From Anoplopoma fimbria (taxonomy: Eukaryota; Chordata; Actinopteri; Perciformes; Anoplopomatidae), in the NCBI RefSeq assembly GCF_027596085.1, contig NC_072460.1:8542231-8606230 (forward strand): 64,000 nt of DNA, read 5' to 3'. Both the position numbers and the translations under genes were made by a program. This document shows, in pieces, positions 25,140-39,408 of the stretch. The notes under the pieces were generated by a model that worked only from the letters and a program-made list of their open reading frames with translations, was not told the DNA's origin and ran no database searches. Position 1 is the stretch's first letter. Each line of letters starts with the position of its first letter.

Positions 25140-25370
25140 GTGAACAGACGTCCACCTCTTTGGTCCAGACTGAAACATCTCAACAGCTGTTTGATGCATT
25201 GCCCTGAAATTTGGGTTATAAAGTTTATGCATGGTCCCCAGCTGATGTGCCTAATTTTCTTTGGTGATCCAATACTTTGGTTTATGACCAAACACCTGCA
25301 GAACTAATGGCATTCCCATCAGCCTCAGATGTACTTTGTGTTTAGTGTTAACATGTAAACTCACCGGAGT
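25140..25370. repeat. Dispersed fish repeat fragment
   Basis: It contains GGTCCAGACTGAAACATCTC, ATTGCCCTGAAATTTGGG and CCAATACTTTGGTTTATGAC, phrases of a very common interspersed repeat in teleosts. A diverged, inverted piece with similar wording lies near 40.73-40.83 kb. Confidence 0.5.
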
Positions 25371-27282
25371 CCTCAACTAGCTGCTAGCTTGACAGCTGTG
25401 AGTGCTACCAGTAGCGATGTTTGTTGTTTATGATAATTTGGGGGGAGTGGCTTGAAGGGACCGGCTGTTAGTGTTACCCATATGGCGACTTTTTGCTAGT
25501 TTTAGCAACTTTTGGCGCTAGTGCTGCTGGCTACTTTCATTAGAAAGAGTTGGCAACATTGAGCTGGGTCTTTTGGTTGCATAGTTTTTAACATTTTGCG
25601 TTCTCTTGCTAGTTTTGTCACAATCTTGGTTTTAGTTTAGTTTGTTTCCTACTATATTTTGAAGTTCCCTGCCTCTTGTGTTCTGTGTTCACTTCACTTC
25701 TTGCCTTTGTATGTTTTCCCGCCTTTGTAATTGTCTGCCCCGCAGAATCCACCTGTGGTTTATTAAGTCTTGTCAGCCTTTCTCTGTTCTTGTGTTTCTC
25801 CCACCTATCATCACGAGGAGAGATGATGATATTTACAAGAGGCTCTCATCAAGCCACCTCTATTGAATCCAGCCAGTAACAAAGCTCCACCTTTAAACTG
25901 TGGGCTAATTGAACCATGGCCTGTTCTGCATAATGGGCGAGTAGATGTGTGTAGAGGTGAAACGCTTGTCCCTATCATTATGCTGGATTAGCGAGATAAG
26001 ACTAGAGGAAACACTTGTGTGTAATTGTAGACGAGCTGTTAGCGGTGATGACAAATAACTGTAAGCAAGCAGCTGTAAGAGGAGAAATATGTGAAGAGGC
26101 CTAATGTCTGGTGGTCCCAACGTCAGATCTGATGGAATGAACTGCAGGAGTTAGGAAAGGTATGGCACCTTGAGCCTCCTCGCCTCCTCACCTCATCCCA
26201 CCTCATTTGTTTCATCATCTCCTCTCTAGTTTCATGTCACTGCAGCCTACCCTCCTCCTCCTTATGAGTCCCTCAAACCGCATTTTCAGCTCCTACAGTC
26301 CTGTCCCCTTTACAATGTCCAATTCAGAAGTTAAACAGTTGTCCTCAAAATTATGAAATGCCTGAAGTGACTCAATATAGTTCAATAAATAAATTAATAG
26401 TTTTTTTTTTCATTTCAGGTGGCTTTTATTTCATGATGCCACAATTATTCTCCTGTTCTTTTTATTTAAATATGTCATATTCCAATGAATGGGCCATGTT
26501 TATCTCACAGATTCAGACCAAAGCTACAGCACATCCGTCATCGGAGGTCCGTCTCTAGAGCTGTCATCACTCTCCACCCGGTAAAGGAGTCCCCTAGCAG
26601 TAGTGAGTAAGGACTGCGTGGTGCGCTGGCTAATTACTGTTTAATTTGCAATCTGATAAACAGTTACTTTATTAAATTGCTCCGTTTTATCACAAACCCT
26701 AGCACCGGGTCTTCACAGTCCTCCAAATGAAGAGTGGCCAATGTGGAGCCCTGCCTCTTGAAATGCACCACGGCAACCAGATTACATTGCTGCTTACATA
26801 GACTGTGTTCAAAATCCCATACAAACACACTCTTCTTACTTTTTGTGTATTGCGCGTTCACACTGGATTTTACGTTTGCAGGAAATGTCAAGAGTATAAG
26901 TATTGGTCTGAATCTGTGGGATAACCACGTTCCATTCATTTGAATATAACAGATGGAAATTAGAAGAGCTGGGAAATAAATGTAGCATTAGGAAATAAAG
27001 GTCTATTGAAATGATTAAATGTGTCCACTCAAATAAAAGTAGTCCTTTTGAAAACATAACTTTTATAGTTTACAATATCTAGGGTTAGTTGAATCCAGGC
27101 TAAAGATTTTAGCGTATATTAGATGATTGTAGATCTTTGACATGAATCCATGGAGAGAAACTGAGAGCTTGTAACAGTACCCTCAATGGTAAGTAATCCT
27201 AATGATATATAGCCATAACAGTAAGGTAGTTCTGTGATTGATGATAAAATGATCACATTACATAATATATCAAATCATTCAA

Positions 27283-27520
27283 TTCAATTCGGTTTATTTT
27301 GTATAGCCCAAAATCACAAATTACAAATTTGCCTCAAACAATAATAATGGTAGTAGCAGTGGGTGTCAGCAGGGCCACAGCAGGAGGCACGACCACAGTC
27401 CAGGTACAGCCACGATTTATAGAAACCTGTGAGGCGAGAAAGCACAAAGACTCCAGGGTAGAAGCAAAGCCAATAAGCCTAATTGTACAGGGAATAATAA
27501 CAGTAATGTGACTAATAAAT
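27283..27520 (-). repeat. AATTG-tailed dispersed repeat, copy D with internal deletion
   Basis: The left end matches the other copies through AATTTGCCTC and then jumps to AGCAGTGGGTGTCAGCAGGG and GGAGGCACGACCACAGTCCA, so about 300 bases of the middle are missing. Confidence 0.75.
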
Positions 27521-29079
27521 GACTAAATAATGTATGACCATCTAAAGTGTAGGTGCTGGACAATAGTTTTGAAATACTTTTTTGGTAATAAAAGTTCATA
27601 TTCGTTACTCTAAAGATGTGAGGGGTGTACAATCACTCAGCATGATGAATGCTTAAGTGTTAGCAAGCAGCCAACCCAGTCTCACGTCCAGCTCGTCAAC
27701 TGCACTTTCAACCTACTGCAATGTCAAAGCAACCGCGCCATTAATAGGCCGTCAGAGCAACTTGCACAATAGAATAAGTGAGGCAGTCCAAACTGAGTGG
27801 GCTGAGTGGGCTGAGAGGGAGGGAGGGAAGGAGGCATGGTGGATGTCTCAAACAAACACAGGACTTCGTCCAGGAGACTGCAGTGGGTAAAGTCCTTTAC
27901 AGTAGCTCCGGTATTCTCATACAGGCCTGCTGTTTTCTATTCAGATCATAATAACAACCGTTGGTCATATAGCTCTCGGTATCCAGCAAAAGTCACCTCA
28001 ATGAGAAAAAATGCTGATGATGTCTGGGGCTTTGTGGGAAAAAAAAAAAGTGGGGCCCTCAGCAACGCATAAGAAGTGTGCAAAGCGCTTCACTCTCAAT
28101 GAAAACCATTGGAAAAAGTCACCCAAGCTGCTAAAAAGCACACTGTCTGATCAGGGATATAAACACAATTCCTGTGAAAACTGAAGTTTATTTTAAAAAG
28201 ACCCTACATGTTACAAGTGGAACTGATTAGACGTCCCTGCATGTCCACAACTGACGCTTGTGGGGGGACCTAGAGAGTCATAGTTTGAAGCTGAGGGCCA
28301 CTGAACAAGCGTCATTATTTGACAAGTTGGAAGTCAGAATGTGCTGTTGGAGCAGCAACCCTCCACGCTTTGATGCTGATAGCAAGAATAGATCCATTAA
28401 AGTGAGTTAGTGATGACGCACCTGCTTGCATGAATCATACATCAATAATAATCACATTTTACATAATGATGTCGATACAGAAAATAAATGTAATTTGCAT
28501 GGCGAAAATAGCACTTTATCATTGTTTGAGCGACCCCACAGTATGTCATGTTTTCAGAGGGGAGGGGCCAAACTCCCCTGGCTCGCCTGAAGTTCACACC
28601 ATGAATTTAAAAAAACAAAGCAAAGCAAATATGAATGAGCAACTGCTCCTATTGACAATACACTGGTAAGCTAAATACCCTCAGAGAGCCCAAACCTCTA
28701 CTAAGACGGCACAATCTTCTAGTGGTAGTTCAATGATGAAGACGTTCATAGAAGTCTAGATCTGCATCGCCATGCACACAGTGAAGGACAGTCGTCATGA
28801 CACGCACATATCAGATTTAAGGTGAAGACAAACAGGGCTTGAAGAGTTAGTGATTGAATGTTGCTTCGTTCTGGGCATCCAGTCACATGAATGGCTCTCC
28901 CCTGTTAGTCTTAATTGAAACACATTGTCATTACAAAAACTCATTTACAAAATGTCTAGATATGCATAAAAATCGGATGGCTTATCCTTGGATCTTGGCT
29001 AATACCTTGACTTAATTGCCTTTTAAAGGGGAATTCCAAAGATTTTACACAACATCTTGTGTTGCCAGGTGTCAGGGAG

Positions 29080-29740
29080 TACTACCACATGTATTTGTAA
29101 AAAGTAGTAAAGAGCCTTAAGTAGCTTCCGAGGGAGCTGTGTGGAGTCTGATAAATGTCCTCAAGTGATGTCACTTGAGTCAGCTTTCAGTCGGGGCTGA
29201 AGACTAAAAGTTTGAAAATAAGAGTAAATGTGGAGGTGTGGAGGAGAGAAATGTGAGCTCACCAGACCTCTGGAACCTGCTGCTCATCTCTGCTGCAGGA
29301 TAGAGGCTCAGCCATTACTCAAATAACACATTCAAATGTCTGAACAGTCGGTGGTCGAGTTGCATTGTGGGTAATGCACGCTCAAAGTTTTGTTAAGGAA
29401 GAATGCATGGAATAAGAAAGATTATATGGTTCTGTTGCATCAATTTTAATCTTTAACATGAAACTACCCAGCGTGAGTCTGACAATGTTTAAGGAAAGGT
29501 GTGATGATAAACACACTGACCTAAGCACCGTGCCACTGGGCATTACTCAGGGTCTGAAAAGTGAAGCCAATGCTGAAGCATCTCAAACCTGCATTCTCTC
29601 TATTGTCCATCAGGGGGTGACTCATTGTAAACATGAGTTTATGGTCTCAATTTCTAGTTTCAAGTCTTCTTCAATACAGCATGATGTTCATTTAGTAGAT
29701 AATGGTCCAATATGAGTCAAATAGACCATAAAGCATAGTT
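29080..29740. repeat. Dispersed fish repeat sequence
   Basis: Contains phrases of frequent teleost interspersed repeats, such as AGTAGTAAAGAGCCTTAAGT, CTCAAGTGATGTCACTTGAG and TCTCTCTATTGTCCATCAGG. The 85-codon ORF at 29458-29715 lies in it and is not a gene. Confidence 0.45.
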
Positions 29741-29892
29741 TGTCAGGGCGGTGTTGCCTGGTCTGGCAACACCGTTTTTGTCCTTCAAATTTAACCCTTT
29801 CACAGGTTTTTTTTCAGCTCATAAATGTTAATTGTAATGTTTTGGTAACCTAAAAATGTCATGGCCAAGCTGTGTTTCCCAGTGTTTCCCTC

Positions 29893-29999
<107 letters not shown>

Positions 30000-30229
30000 C
30001 TCATTCACCTCTCCAGTCAGTCTGCTCAGCTGCCTTCCATCTCCTCATCAACTCAGCAGTATATCGACCCCGGCTTTCCATCCACTCATTGCCAGATCGT
30101 TGTTGCACCCACACTGGTATTTAGCTGTTCTTGGCCGTAATTGTGTATTCAGAGTTTAATCCTTGTTGATCCTTGAAAATCCCCAGAGTCTTATTCAGTG
30201 TTCGGTTGTACTTAGCTCCACCCTTTTAT

Positions 30230-30360
30230 GTCACTTCTGGTTGCAGAAAAGCAAGATGGCAACTGCCAAAATGCCAAATTCCAGGCTTCAAAACGGCAGT
30301 CCACAAACTAGAGGGTGACATCATAGTGACTAGGTCCACTTGTTATGTACAGTGATGGGT
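30230..30360. repeat. Dispersed fish repeat fragment
   Basis: TCACTTCTGGTTGCAGAAAA, GCAAGATGGCAACTGCC and GACTAGGTCCACTTGTTATG match, by recognition, a common teleost repeat. It probably belongs to the same class as the element ending near 29.7 kb. Confidence 0.4.
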
Positions 30361-31468
30361 TGATCCAAACAGACAAACAAAATAAACACTGAGAACAGAA
30401 CTCAGTGAACCAACGGACACTGTGATGATTTCACTTTTCAGCAGCATAATGTGTGAGCAAAAATAATCTAATAATGATTTTTGAGTTATATATTTGACAC
30501 ATGCTGGTTTACTTTCTACTATAGTTTAATTTTATTTGAATCTCATGATGTTTTATATGTCAGATTATGAGCATTTGTTTCTGTTCAGCCTGAAAGCCAA
30601 CAGCTTTTTTCTTCTTTTGTTCTTTCCTTCCTAAACTTATTATCTTTCTCCCTCTCCCTCCCCCTGTCCACTCCTGTCACCCACACTCACTTGTCCTGAG
30701 GTGTGGAAGGCGGCTGAGATCATTAGGGGAAATTACTCTTGTGTTGCATACCAGCTCTGATAATAAAACTGTCACAAGGTGGGACAGCGTGATGGCTGCT
30801 CCGCTGCAGGGATTAGGGAGAACATGCTTTCTGTCTGACTCGCTCAGTGCCCTTCTCAAATTCTTCCTCCTCAGTAATTGGTCATATAATAATTTTAATA
30901 ATGCTAAATGAGGAAATGATGAATGTTTAACCATGTTTGGATATCTGGCTTTCTGAACTATATTACAGTAGCTGTAACTTGGTTAATCTTTCAACAAACG
31001 TGAGGCCTAAAGGCAGACACATTCAGAGATCGGGTCAACAATTTATTTATAATCTTCTAGGAATATAGGTTGTAGTGGGGTCTGGAGTCTGCCAGTGTTC
31101 CTCAGTGGCTGTTGAATGCAGGCCTACTGTAGAATCCACTTGTACATCTAGCTGTTGGTGTGGGAGGCTCACCTTAGTATACTTACGACTGTTGCTCCTC
31201 CTACAACACCATTGGAACCTATACGTCCTCTGATCAGCATCAATTTAAGAATAGGTTCACATTTTTCACAGTTACTCCTAACCATATGCCTATTGCCCAG
31301 TTAGAAATCCTTTGCTATATAAGAGCTTCAAATGTAGGTGATGGTTGAGAAAAAATACACAGTTGTCTTTTTTGTGTAAAAATGCATCATGAAATTTAGG
31401 CAAAGCTTTTTATGAGGCATCAGTGTACTGATTTAGCCAAATCAAGCGGGCATCTTCCAATGTTACAG

Positions 31469-31552
31469 CCTTTTTAGTTTAAATTCGACCTGTTTGTGTT
31501 ACTATTCCTTCTCTAAGGAGAATCTCAAAGAGAAAATTTTAAACTAAAAAGG
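31469..31552. repeat. Small foldback (17-18 bp arms)
   Basis: The left arm 31469-31485 (CCTTTTTAGTTTAAATT) and right arm 31535-31552 are inverted copies with a one-base length difference, 49 bases apart. Confidence 0.55.
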
Positions 31553-31837
31553 AAGATACTCACTTGTTTAACCCATACTGCTGGATTGTGAATTTTGTTG
31601 CATTATAATATCTTTATAAATGGACCTCTTAAATGCCATATGGACAAAGGGAAGAATTATAGGGACCAGAAACTGACATATGAGTATTGTTGCAAGACAA
31701 GAGAACTTGGCAACGCTGATATGTTTCTATGAGAACAGGACTCGGAACAAAATAATATTCAAATGCATGTTGAGCTACAGGATGTCTTGATATGCCCCAA
31801 CGACTTGGAATATGTCAACCTATCCTAATTAAGATAA

Positions 31838-31920
31838 ATGGTAAATGGACTTGTGTCATGGTAAGTGGAGGCTTTCTAGTCCTCTAACCACTCAAAGTGC
31901 TTTACACTACACGCCAGAGA
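31838..31920. repeat. Dispersed repeat fragment (GGTAAATGGAC type)
   Basis: AAATGGTAAATGGACTTGTG followed by TTCTAGTCCTCTAACCACTC and AAGTGCTTTACACTACA is the opening of a very common teleost interspersed repeat. Confidence 0.5.
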
Positions 31921-32129
31921 TGCTCAAGCAAGCATTTTTTTTGCAAGTCAACGTCAAGTCTCAAGTCTGCAATATGAAAAACACATCCCTCTAGCTTCTC
32001 AAACCCCAAAAGCCCTCCTCTGGAATATATGTGTAACGCTCGCCTTTGTTCACAAGCATGCATTTGGCAATTGACAATTTGCATAGCGTAGCTGCCTTAT
32101 CAGGATGTGCTTACCCAAATATGTGTGGA

Positions 32130-32920
32130 CCTCTTAGTGTACATACATAGTCTACCCTTTTCATCAGTCCTGTGTCATTCCAGCGAGCAAAGACCCTGAA
32201 AAGGAGCCAGACATGTCCAAGAGATAGTAGAACCATTAGAATGGAAAACGAAAAAGGCTGCTTACACTGCCACGCTCCGTGTAGCGTGTGCACAGACCAA
32301 TGGGAGGGCATCATTCAGCCTGCCTATAGGCTCGAGAAAAGGCACTCACAAAGCCATTTCACCAGGCGTCACCATACGTTCTTGGATAGTGCTTTACCAG
32401 CCATACCATCATCATCCTGCTGTGCCAGGGAGAACCATAGCATGCAGTAGGTGTTGTGTCGGGTGCAAACAGATCCACTTTCGCTTTACCAACCCAGGAA
32501 TGTGGAGATCCTTCAGAAACAACAGGTGCTCTGAGGACCACGATCAAAGGCTCTCCACCACTCTCAACAGGGCAGCGGATCAGAACTCAGCCCAGCCTTA
32601 ATCAAGGTCATCCTTCCCCGCCGTGTTACCTGCAATCTATGTTGTTGGAACCACCAGTATCGCAGGCCATCCTGTACTGAGGGGGGAAAGGTAACTAAGT
32701 GATGCTTGTGCTGTCGGGCATGGGAGCCAGCTCTGCAGGAGCTGCATGTGTAGGAGCCCAAGCTTTACCACCGGATGGGCAAGTGTCTGAAACCCCAGCA
32801 CCTGCATGTAGTTCAACGCCGTCACCGTTACACCCCACCACAGTTGCAAACTACCTGCAGCAAGGTCATTCCTCTGTGGTCCGACAGAGGCCCACAATAA
32901 AGGAATGCGGGCCACTCATC
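32130..32920 (-). mobile_element. Degenerate retroelement relic (DIRS- or Gypsy-like), low certainty
   Basis: The minus strand reads KAKVDLFAPDTTPTACYGSP near 32.45-32.5 kb, resembling the xxEVDLFASxxTTHCPLWFSL motif near the RNase H/C-terminal part of fish DIRS and Gypsy-type polyproteins. Neighbouring minus-strand frames (32564-32761 and 32637-32915) look like out-of-frame remnants of the same element. No frame stays open over 100 codons and no LTR is visible. Confidence 0.4.
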
Positions 32921-33295
32921 CAGGCAAAACTGCCTGTTACTTGGTCTGTGTGGCTGCTTTCCTTGCAGGTATTTGGAAGTGGGTATGGCAGAGGGTCATC
33001 AGTAAAGTGGCAACACATGCGCTCATCAGCAACACTGGCAACACATAGGCCCTCTGTGCAAATCCCCTATCTCTTAATAAACAATCCAGTATCTGTGGCT
33101 GTCACAGGACTGTTATGAGCCTGTCTAATCATTTTATTCAGCCCAAATGTGGGACAAGCTACCTGCCTGTCTACCTGCCTGCCAATTCTGCCCGTGCATT
33201 CATTGCTTGCCACCGGAGTCTTCCACAAGCTGCTATCTTAACTGCTGTGAGTTGTTTAAGTTCATTATGAAGGTTTAGGTTAACCAACTGCAAGC

Positions 33296-33490
33296 TGCGA
33301 CTGTGAATCAGTGGTAGAGTGGGTTGTCCTTTAATCAGAGGACTGGCTCCAGCTCTGCCAATCCATGTCGATGTGTCCTTGGGCAAGACACTTAACCCCA
33401 AATTGCTGTGCCTGCCGTGTATGAATGTTAGTTTTGATGGGCAGGTGGCACCTTGCATGGTGACCCCAAGACAACTGCTAATGCACTTCA
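33296..33490 (+). mobile_element. tRNA-derived SINE fragment
   Basis: GCGACTGTGAATCAGTGGTA continues into an A-box-like GTGGTAGAGTGGG, then CCTTGGGCAAGACACTTAAC and CCCAAATTGCTG, the body of a widespread teleost SINE. The B-box is decayed. Confidence 0.65.
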
Positions 33491-36400
33491 CACAAAAATA
33501 ACAAACTAAAAAAACACAAATCAACGACCCTTAATGGACCACATTGCTATAACCGCAAGGGATCCACAATAAAAACCAAAACTTGAATGTACTAGAGGAC
33601 CACGCAATCAACACGGATAGCTCACACATGTCCACTTGTGTCAACACACATGTGAAAAGGTCACAGTGCTGCTGTTTTGTCAGACTTCTGTGTATTGTGT
33701 TTCAGAGATACCTACTGAAATGAGCATGCTAACCAGCTAGACCTAGCCCGTCCTGTCTTGTAATACCACTTGTGCCTCTAGAGGCGATAGTGAGTCACCA
33801 TGGCGTCCAGTCTGTCCTCAGTCCAACATGAGAGGACGAGCTGAGCTGCCCCGAGGGCTTGTCAATCACGTTGGCAATCAGTGTCGGTATCTATTTAGTT
33901 TATTGGATTAAATCAAACGTGGCAGAAACAACTGCCAATAGGCTGCTTCACTGGGAGGTCGAGAGTGGTCGACTTCACCAGTAGAGGGACCTCCATTTGG
34001 CAGTGAGCAGAAATTCAGCCAGCAATGCAAACCCCAGCGTCAGGGACCTGTTCCTGGGTTACTGCCCGGTCTCCCTGTCGGGATCAGCAAACCTTCTGTT
34101 ACTGACGTTAGACCCAGCGCTCAACAATAGTACAAACCAGCTGACACACAATAAGCATGAAACTTTTGGGGCTCCTGGAGACAGCTGCTCATTTGTCTGG
34201 GCGGTAATCCAGCTGACGACACTGCTAGCCTGACTTGCGACTTTGCATGTTTTGGTCTTTCCCTCATACTCTTCCTTACAGAACACTATTATAACAGCCA
34301 GATCCATTGTAGAGGTGTAACCATGGCGCTGTTTTTATCCACAGGCACGTCTTTGGCAATATATGTGATACAACATTAGGCCTAATGAGTAATAAGAAAT
34401 CCCATGTGCCTAAATAATTGCTCAAATGAGCAGATAATTATTCACAGGTTTGTGTTCACTGGATTGTGTCATGCTGTTGAAAGGTTTCTGTGGAGAAACT
34501 CAAAATGGCTCCCAGGGGACTCGTTGGCTTCAGATTAGTGTTTCACCTTCATAAATGCAGGGTATGCAACCCGGCTATTCATGTACACTGGGATACTTCC
34601 CCTTCTTGGAGGGTTGTTGCCAGAGCATTAGTCACTGTGGGGGTCCTGTTAGCCTGAGGTTATGCCATTAATATCTGTCAGGACGCAGTGGGAGTCCACC
34701 ATGGGTGATGGGTGATGGAGGGGGGGCACTAAAGAGGTTTTAATGACATTGTAAGCAGTTCTTTGCATCTGTGTGTGTAAGAGCTATGTCTTGGAGGCAT
34801 GTGTGGAGTTACACTCTGGAAAATATTTTTATGTTGTTTCTTCGGGAAAAAAAGCAACTGATTCCATTGTTTATATCATTCTGTATGTCCACAAACAGGA
34901 CCCATGCACACGCATTAATGTGTGGAGGGATGTCAGAGCGACTGAGCTGCCTCACAGGCACCACCCACTAAGCATTTGGTCTGAGCTGCATTTGAACTGG
35001 CGACGCAAACAAATGGTGTCTTGCAGCAGTACAGCTGGAATAAAAAAACAAAAACAGCTATTTTTCATTTCTATGGTTATGATAATTAACCTGTTTTATT
35101 CTAATGAATATTGAATTCACCTTGAACACTTAGGAGTCTGCAATATTACTGTCACATATACTATCTAGCCTTATTTCCAAACCTTTAAAAAAACAGAAAT
35201 CAACTGGTGAATTATTATCCAATGGCTCCTAAATATACATATTGATTAAAATACAAATTGATTAGTTTTTGTTGTAAAGTAAATGACATTTAGTCAGAAA
35301 GAGGAAGAAGACAACAGACTAATTACATGTCACAAAGGTGAAATGAATGCATTCGACTAGAGGAACATCTAATCTCTAACACTTATCAAAACCATCGCTT
35401 AACAGAAGCACAGAGTTAATTAGAGGCCATAATGAAGAAGTGACAGCACTATACTGTATGACTCATTTTAATAACTTGAGACTCACTAATCTATTTACAC
35501 TTTGAAAGGTCTGACCCAGTGAAATACAAAATGTGGGGATTAAATATGTTTCATTAAGCTTTGACACTATTTCTTATTGTAAAAAAAACACCCAATCCAT
35601 TGAACATTAACTATAGGATATTGACTAAAAAAACAACTTGTTTTTTTTAGGTGATCTGTGTTAAAAATAGCATAAGCAAATGCCAAATATATATGCGACA
35701 CCATCACTGCTGTCCAGAAATAGCCTTATCTGTGTACAGGTGGCACTAGAGGGGTCACATTTACAACATATGCATGCTAGTCTTTCCACAGCCGGCGGGA
35801 AGGGGAAGGCATGATGTAATGGCGTGGGAGTCTGGGATCAGTCTAGGACAGGAATAGACAGCAGGGCTGATGGATGCCATGAAGGTTAAAATTGTGTTTT
35901 GCTACAGGTTCAGCCATGAGCAAGGTGGACCTAATGAAGGGACACCACAAAGCACCAACCATGATTCTCTGAAACTGGGTGGTTTACTATTTAAAGTGAC
36001 TGTTGTGAGGACTAAACAGGTTTGAGAACAGAGGTTTAACACTTATACATAGTGATTAACAATCATCCTGTTCTGCTATAAAAGAAAATGTTTAAATGTG
36101 AAGCAACCAAGACTGTGAGGTGCATAGACAAGACTTTCTTTAGCTGATCCCACTATGTAACTTTGGCTGGATAGCAGTTACTGTTGCCACAAGTGATAAT
36201 TATCAGATGATATTGATCTCCAAAAACTCTCATGAGTCAGTTGCTTTATCATCATTAGGTTACCTGACGTGGACTGGCTGAAATGGGACCGCAGACAGGA
36301 ACAAAAGGCTGTGTCCAAACCAGCATTTTACTGACTAAACTACAGAATTATTGAAGGAAGAGTGAAGGAGTGAATAACGGTGTAATTTTAAACACAGCCA

Positions 36401-37678
36401 ACCAACATGTCTCTTGGAATCTTGATGAGGTGCAGTGTGTTTACTTCTTGTTTTACTATTGCGATGAATGATGATGTCACAGAAGCAGATAGATAAAGGT
36501 TTTGGACCCTGGTATTAACATGTGATCCGTGTATGGATTCCTCAGAACACTGTGATAACACATAAGCAGCATTTTACAAAAAAAGTGAGAAAACACAGAA
36601 ATGCTGCAAATCACAGTGAACACGATAAAGATGAGTTACCGGTGTAAGTTTTGTTGTAGTTTAAACATTCTGATTGCATGATGCAGATCTGTGTTGATGA
36701 GATATTAATCAGCAAAAGGCTAATGCTAGGTTAACAGCAAATATCTGAAATAATATCTGAATCATGCTATCAGAATGTTTATACTAAAACAAACTTAAAT
36801 CGTTCATTGCTAATTTTCCAACACAGCAGACAGCTAATCAACTGCAGTAACGTCATCAGTCACAAACCATGGCACAGTGCAGCATGGCTAAATGTAACTC
36901 ATTTGCATTGTGTTTTGTGTGACTTGCAGCATATTTCTGTATTAATTTGTGTTTTTACGTTAAGTTGTGTGCATGTGTATTTAGTTGTGTTAGCATTTCT
37001 ACAATACACAAATTTTATGTGGTGGCCGGTTAGAAACATCACTTAACAGCAAGAGGAGGTGGCAGGAAGGGAACTAATTAATGTTAATGTTCACCCTGTG
37101 TGTAAAAGTGGGTGAAGTGAACACTCTAGATGGCCTCTAGGTGGGAATGATTTTTCCATTTGTGTGTTAGGATTGTGTTAGACTGAATGCTGGGTTCAGA
37201 CCTCTGACCCTCGGTGGGACAAGTGGATAGATCCACTGATATCAAACAGAATTGGAAATACATAAACAGGGTAGAGGAAGGCTCGATGCAGCACAAGCCA
37301 TATGTCAGACAGAGTCATACACTGACCCTTCCAAATCTCCCGTCAGTATGAGCTCCTCTGATCTTCTCATTGTACAACTAATATGGTCACAGGAAACGAT
37401 TAGGCCATGGAAAACCCCCAAAAGTTGGCAATTCGGAATAACCACAAGTTTGTAATGGTCATGTACCAACAAGTTAACAAGTTAATCAAATCCGCCCTAT
37501 TGTTTACAGAGGCAAGTTTCGACTGCTATTTTTAGCTAAGTTGTCAATAATTAAAATTGAATTAGCGTTAGGTGGAAATGAGTAAGCTGTAGACGGAAGG
37601 AAGGTCAGAAAGAAAAGAGAAAGACTCACCTATTTCTTAATACCAACATTCAAAGTCCTTGAAAAACCTTGGTTATTA

Positions 37679-37701
37679 ATATATATATATATATATATAT
37701 A
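37679..37701. repeat. (TA)n microsatellite
   Basis: About 11 AT units, no other content of note. Confidence 0.85.
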
Positions 37702-39408
37702 GGTGTTATAATTATTTCATAATACAATCATTACAAAATGCTTACATTCAAAAACATATTCAAAAAAGGCAGTGACAGGAAATGAATTATGCCATTATTC
37801 AGTTAAACAACTGAAATCACCTCAAGCCAATGATTTACACTTATCACATTCTCAATTGGTTAAAGGTAAACTTTTCAGTGAAACTCTTAATGTTTCATTG
37901 TAAGGTAGAATGACGTTGTGTTGGAGCAACCACTTAAGGTAGTGTGTTGGTGATAAGCTAATCTGCTGAGGGGAAGAAGTGCTGGGACATTGTTGACAGG
38001 ATTGCTCAGATGAGCAGCCATGACTGAGCGACTGTCTCTCTGTCCCATCATTTATCAGGTGTCACATTCCCTGTTTACAGCACACAACGCTGGATACCCG
38101 GTTCATATAGTGTCAAAAAATGTGTCACAACCATGATGGAGTTCTTGCCATCCTTGGTGTTGTCATTAGCATGTTAGCAGTGTGTCATAGTGTGTCTAAG
38201 AAAAGCAAGTCTTGCCCTTTCCTAACCCATGCAAAACACATTGACACAACTGAGCTCTCATTTTTGATTGATATAATAAAAGATTAAAGTAGTTGGCAAG
38301 TTAACAATGGGAAAACCCCAAAAACTGGATCAAAACAGGATCCAACTAGTTATTATTTACATAAAAAAAACAACTTTAGACCTTAAATGATAACGGTAGG
38401 TTTTGGACTACGTAATCCTCCTGACTGATTGTTAATGTTTGGAGACATTCTGGTGTTTAGATCTGGCAGGAGTGTGTTTGGTTATTAGCAAGTATGAAAA
38501 TTGTATTTAATCATTAATATTAATAAAATCATTATCATCACACACACATATTATAATATGTGTGTGTGGGTGTATGTGTAGGAGGGGGAGGAGAGAGAAA
38601 AAGAGAAGGATGGTGGACATAGTTTCGAAAGTGATTATGCCAGGCGAGACTTTTCAGTGGCAGAGGAGAGAGATAAAAGAGAGGGGGAGCAGGAAGGAAG
38701 ACATAGTCACATAAAGTAGTCACAGTAGTGTAGAACAGCAGTATTACAGCAGCAACAAGCACCACAGTTATGTTACACAGCACTGAATGGGACTCAACGG
38801 TCCGTAAAATACACAATAACATGGTAGCAGCACAGTTAAACTTAAAAGAAGCCAACAAGGTTACAAACACACCAATATCAATCTCTGCCCAGACAAAGGC
38901 CTCTTACTTAAGATCACCTTGTTGCAGGTTTGTGTGTTCCTTCTGACTTGTTTGGCAGAAATTCTCCTGGTTAGTCACGCTGACTGACTCACTCTGAATC
39001 GGCGCATTAAACTGCAAGCCGATTCTCGTCTGGCGGTGGTGAAAACAGTGAATGTCGGCTTGAATAATTCGTCTAATTCGAATCTGTGATCTTTCTTCTG
39101 CAGGTTAAAGTGGCTGAGTGGCTGAAAAAAAAAAAGCTAATCAGTTTATATTGAATATGGTAAGCACCTGGATTTGTAGATTTAAAAAAGTCTAAGAGTC
39201 ATGTTTCTGGCAACATGATGAATGTAAGCCCAATGTTCATTCACTTTTACCTCTCTTTTTGGTCTCCACCAACTCCAGAAGCAACCCTTTTTATCTGCTC
39301 TATGTCCGGCTAATGTTTGCTGATGGGCAGGTAGTGTGCAGTGGGTCAGAGCTTTTTCCCTGAAAATAGCTGCCCAATGCTGCTGTAAACCAGGTTGATT
39401 GTGTGTAG

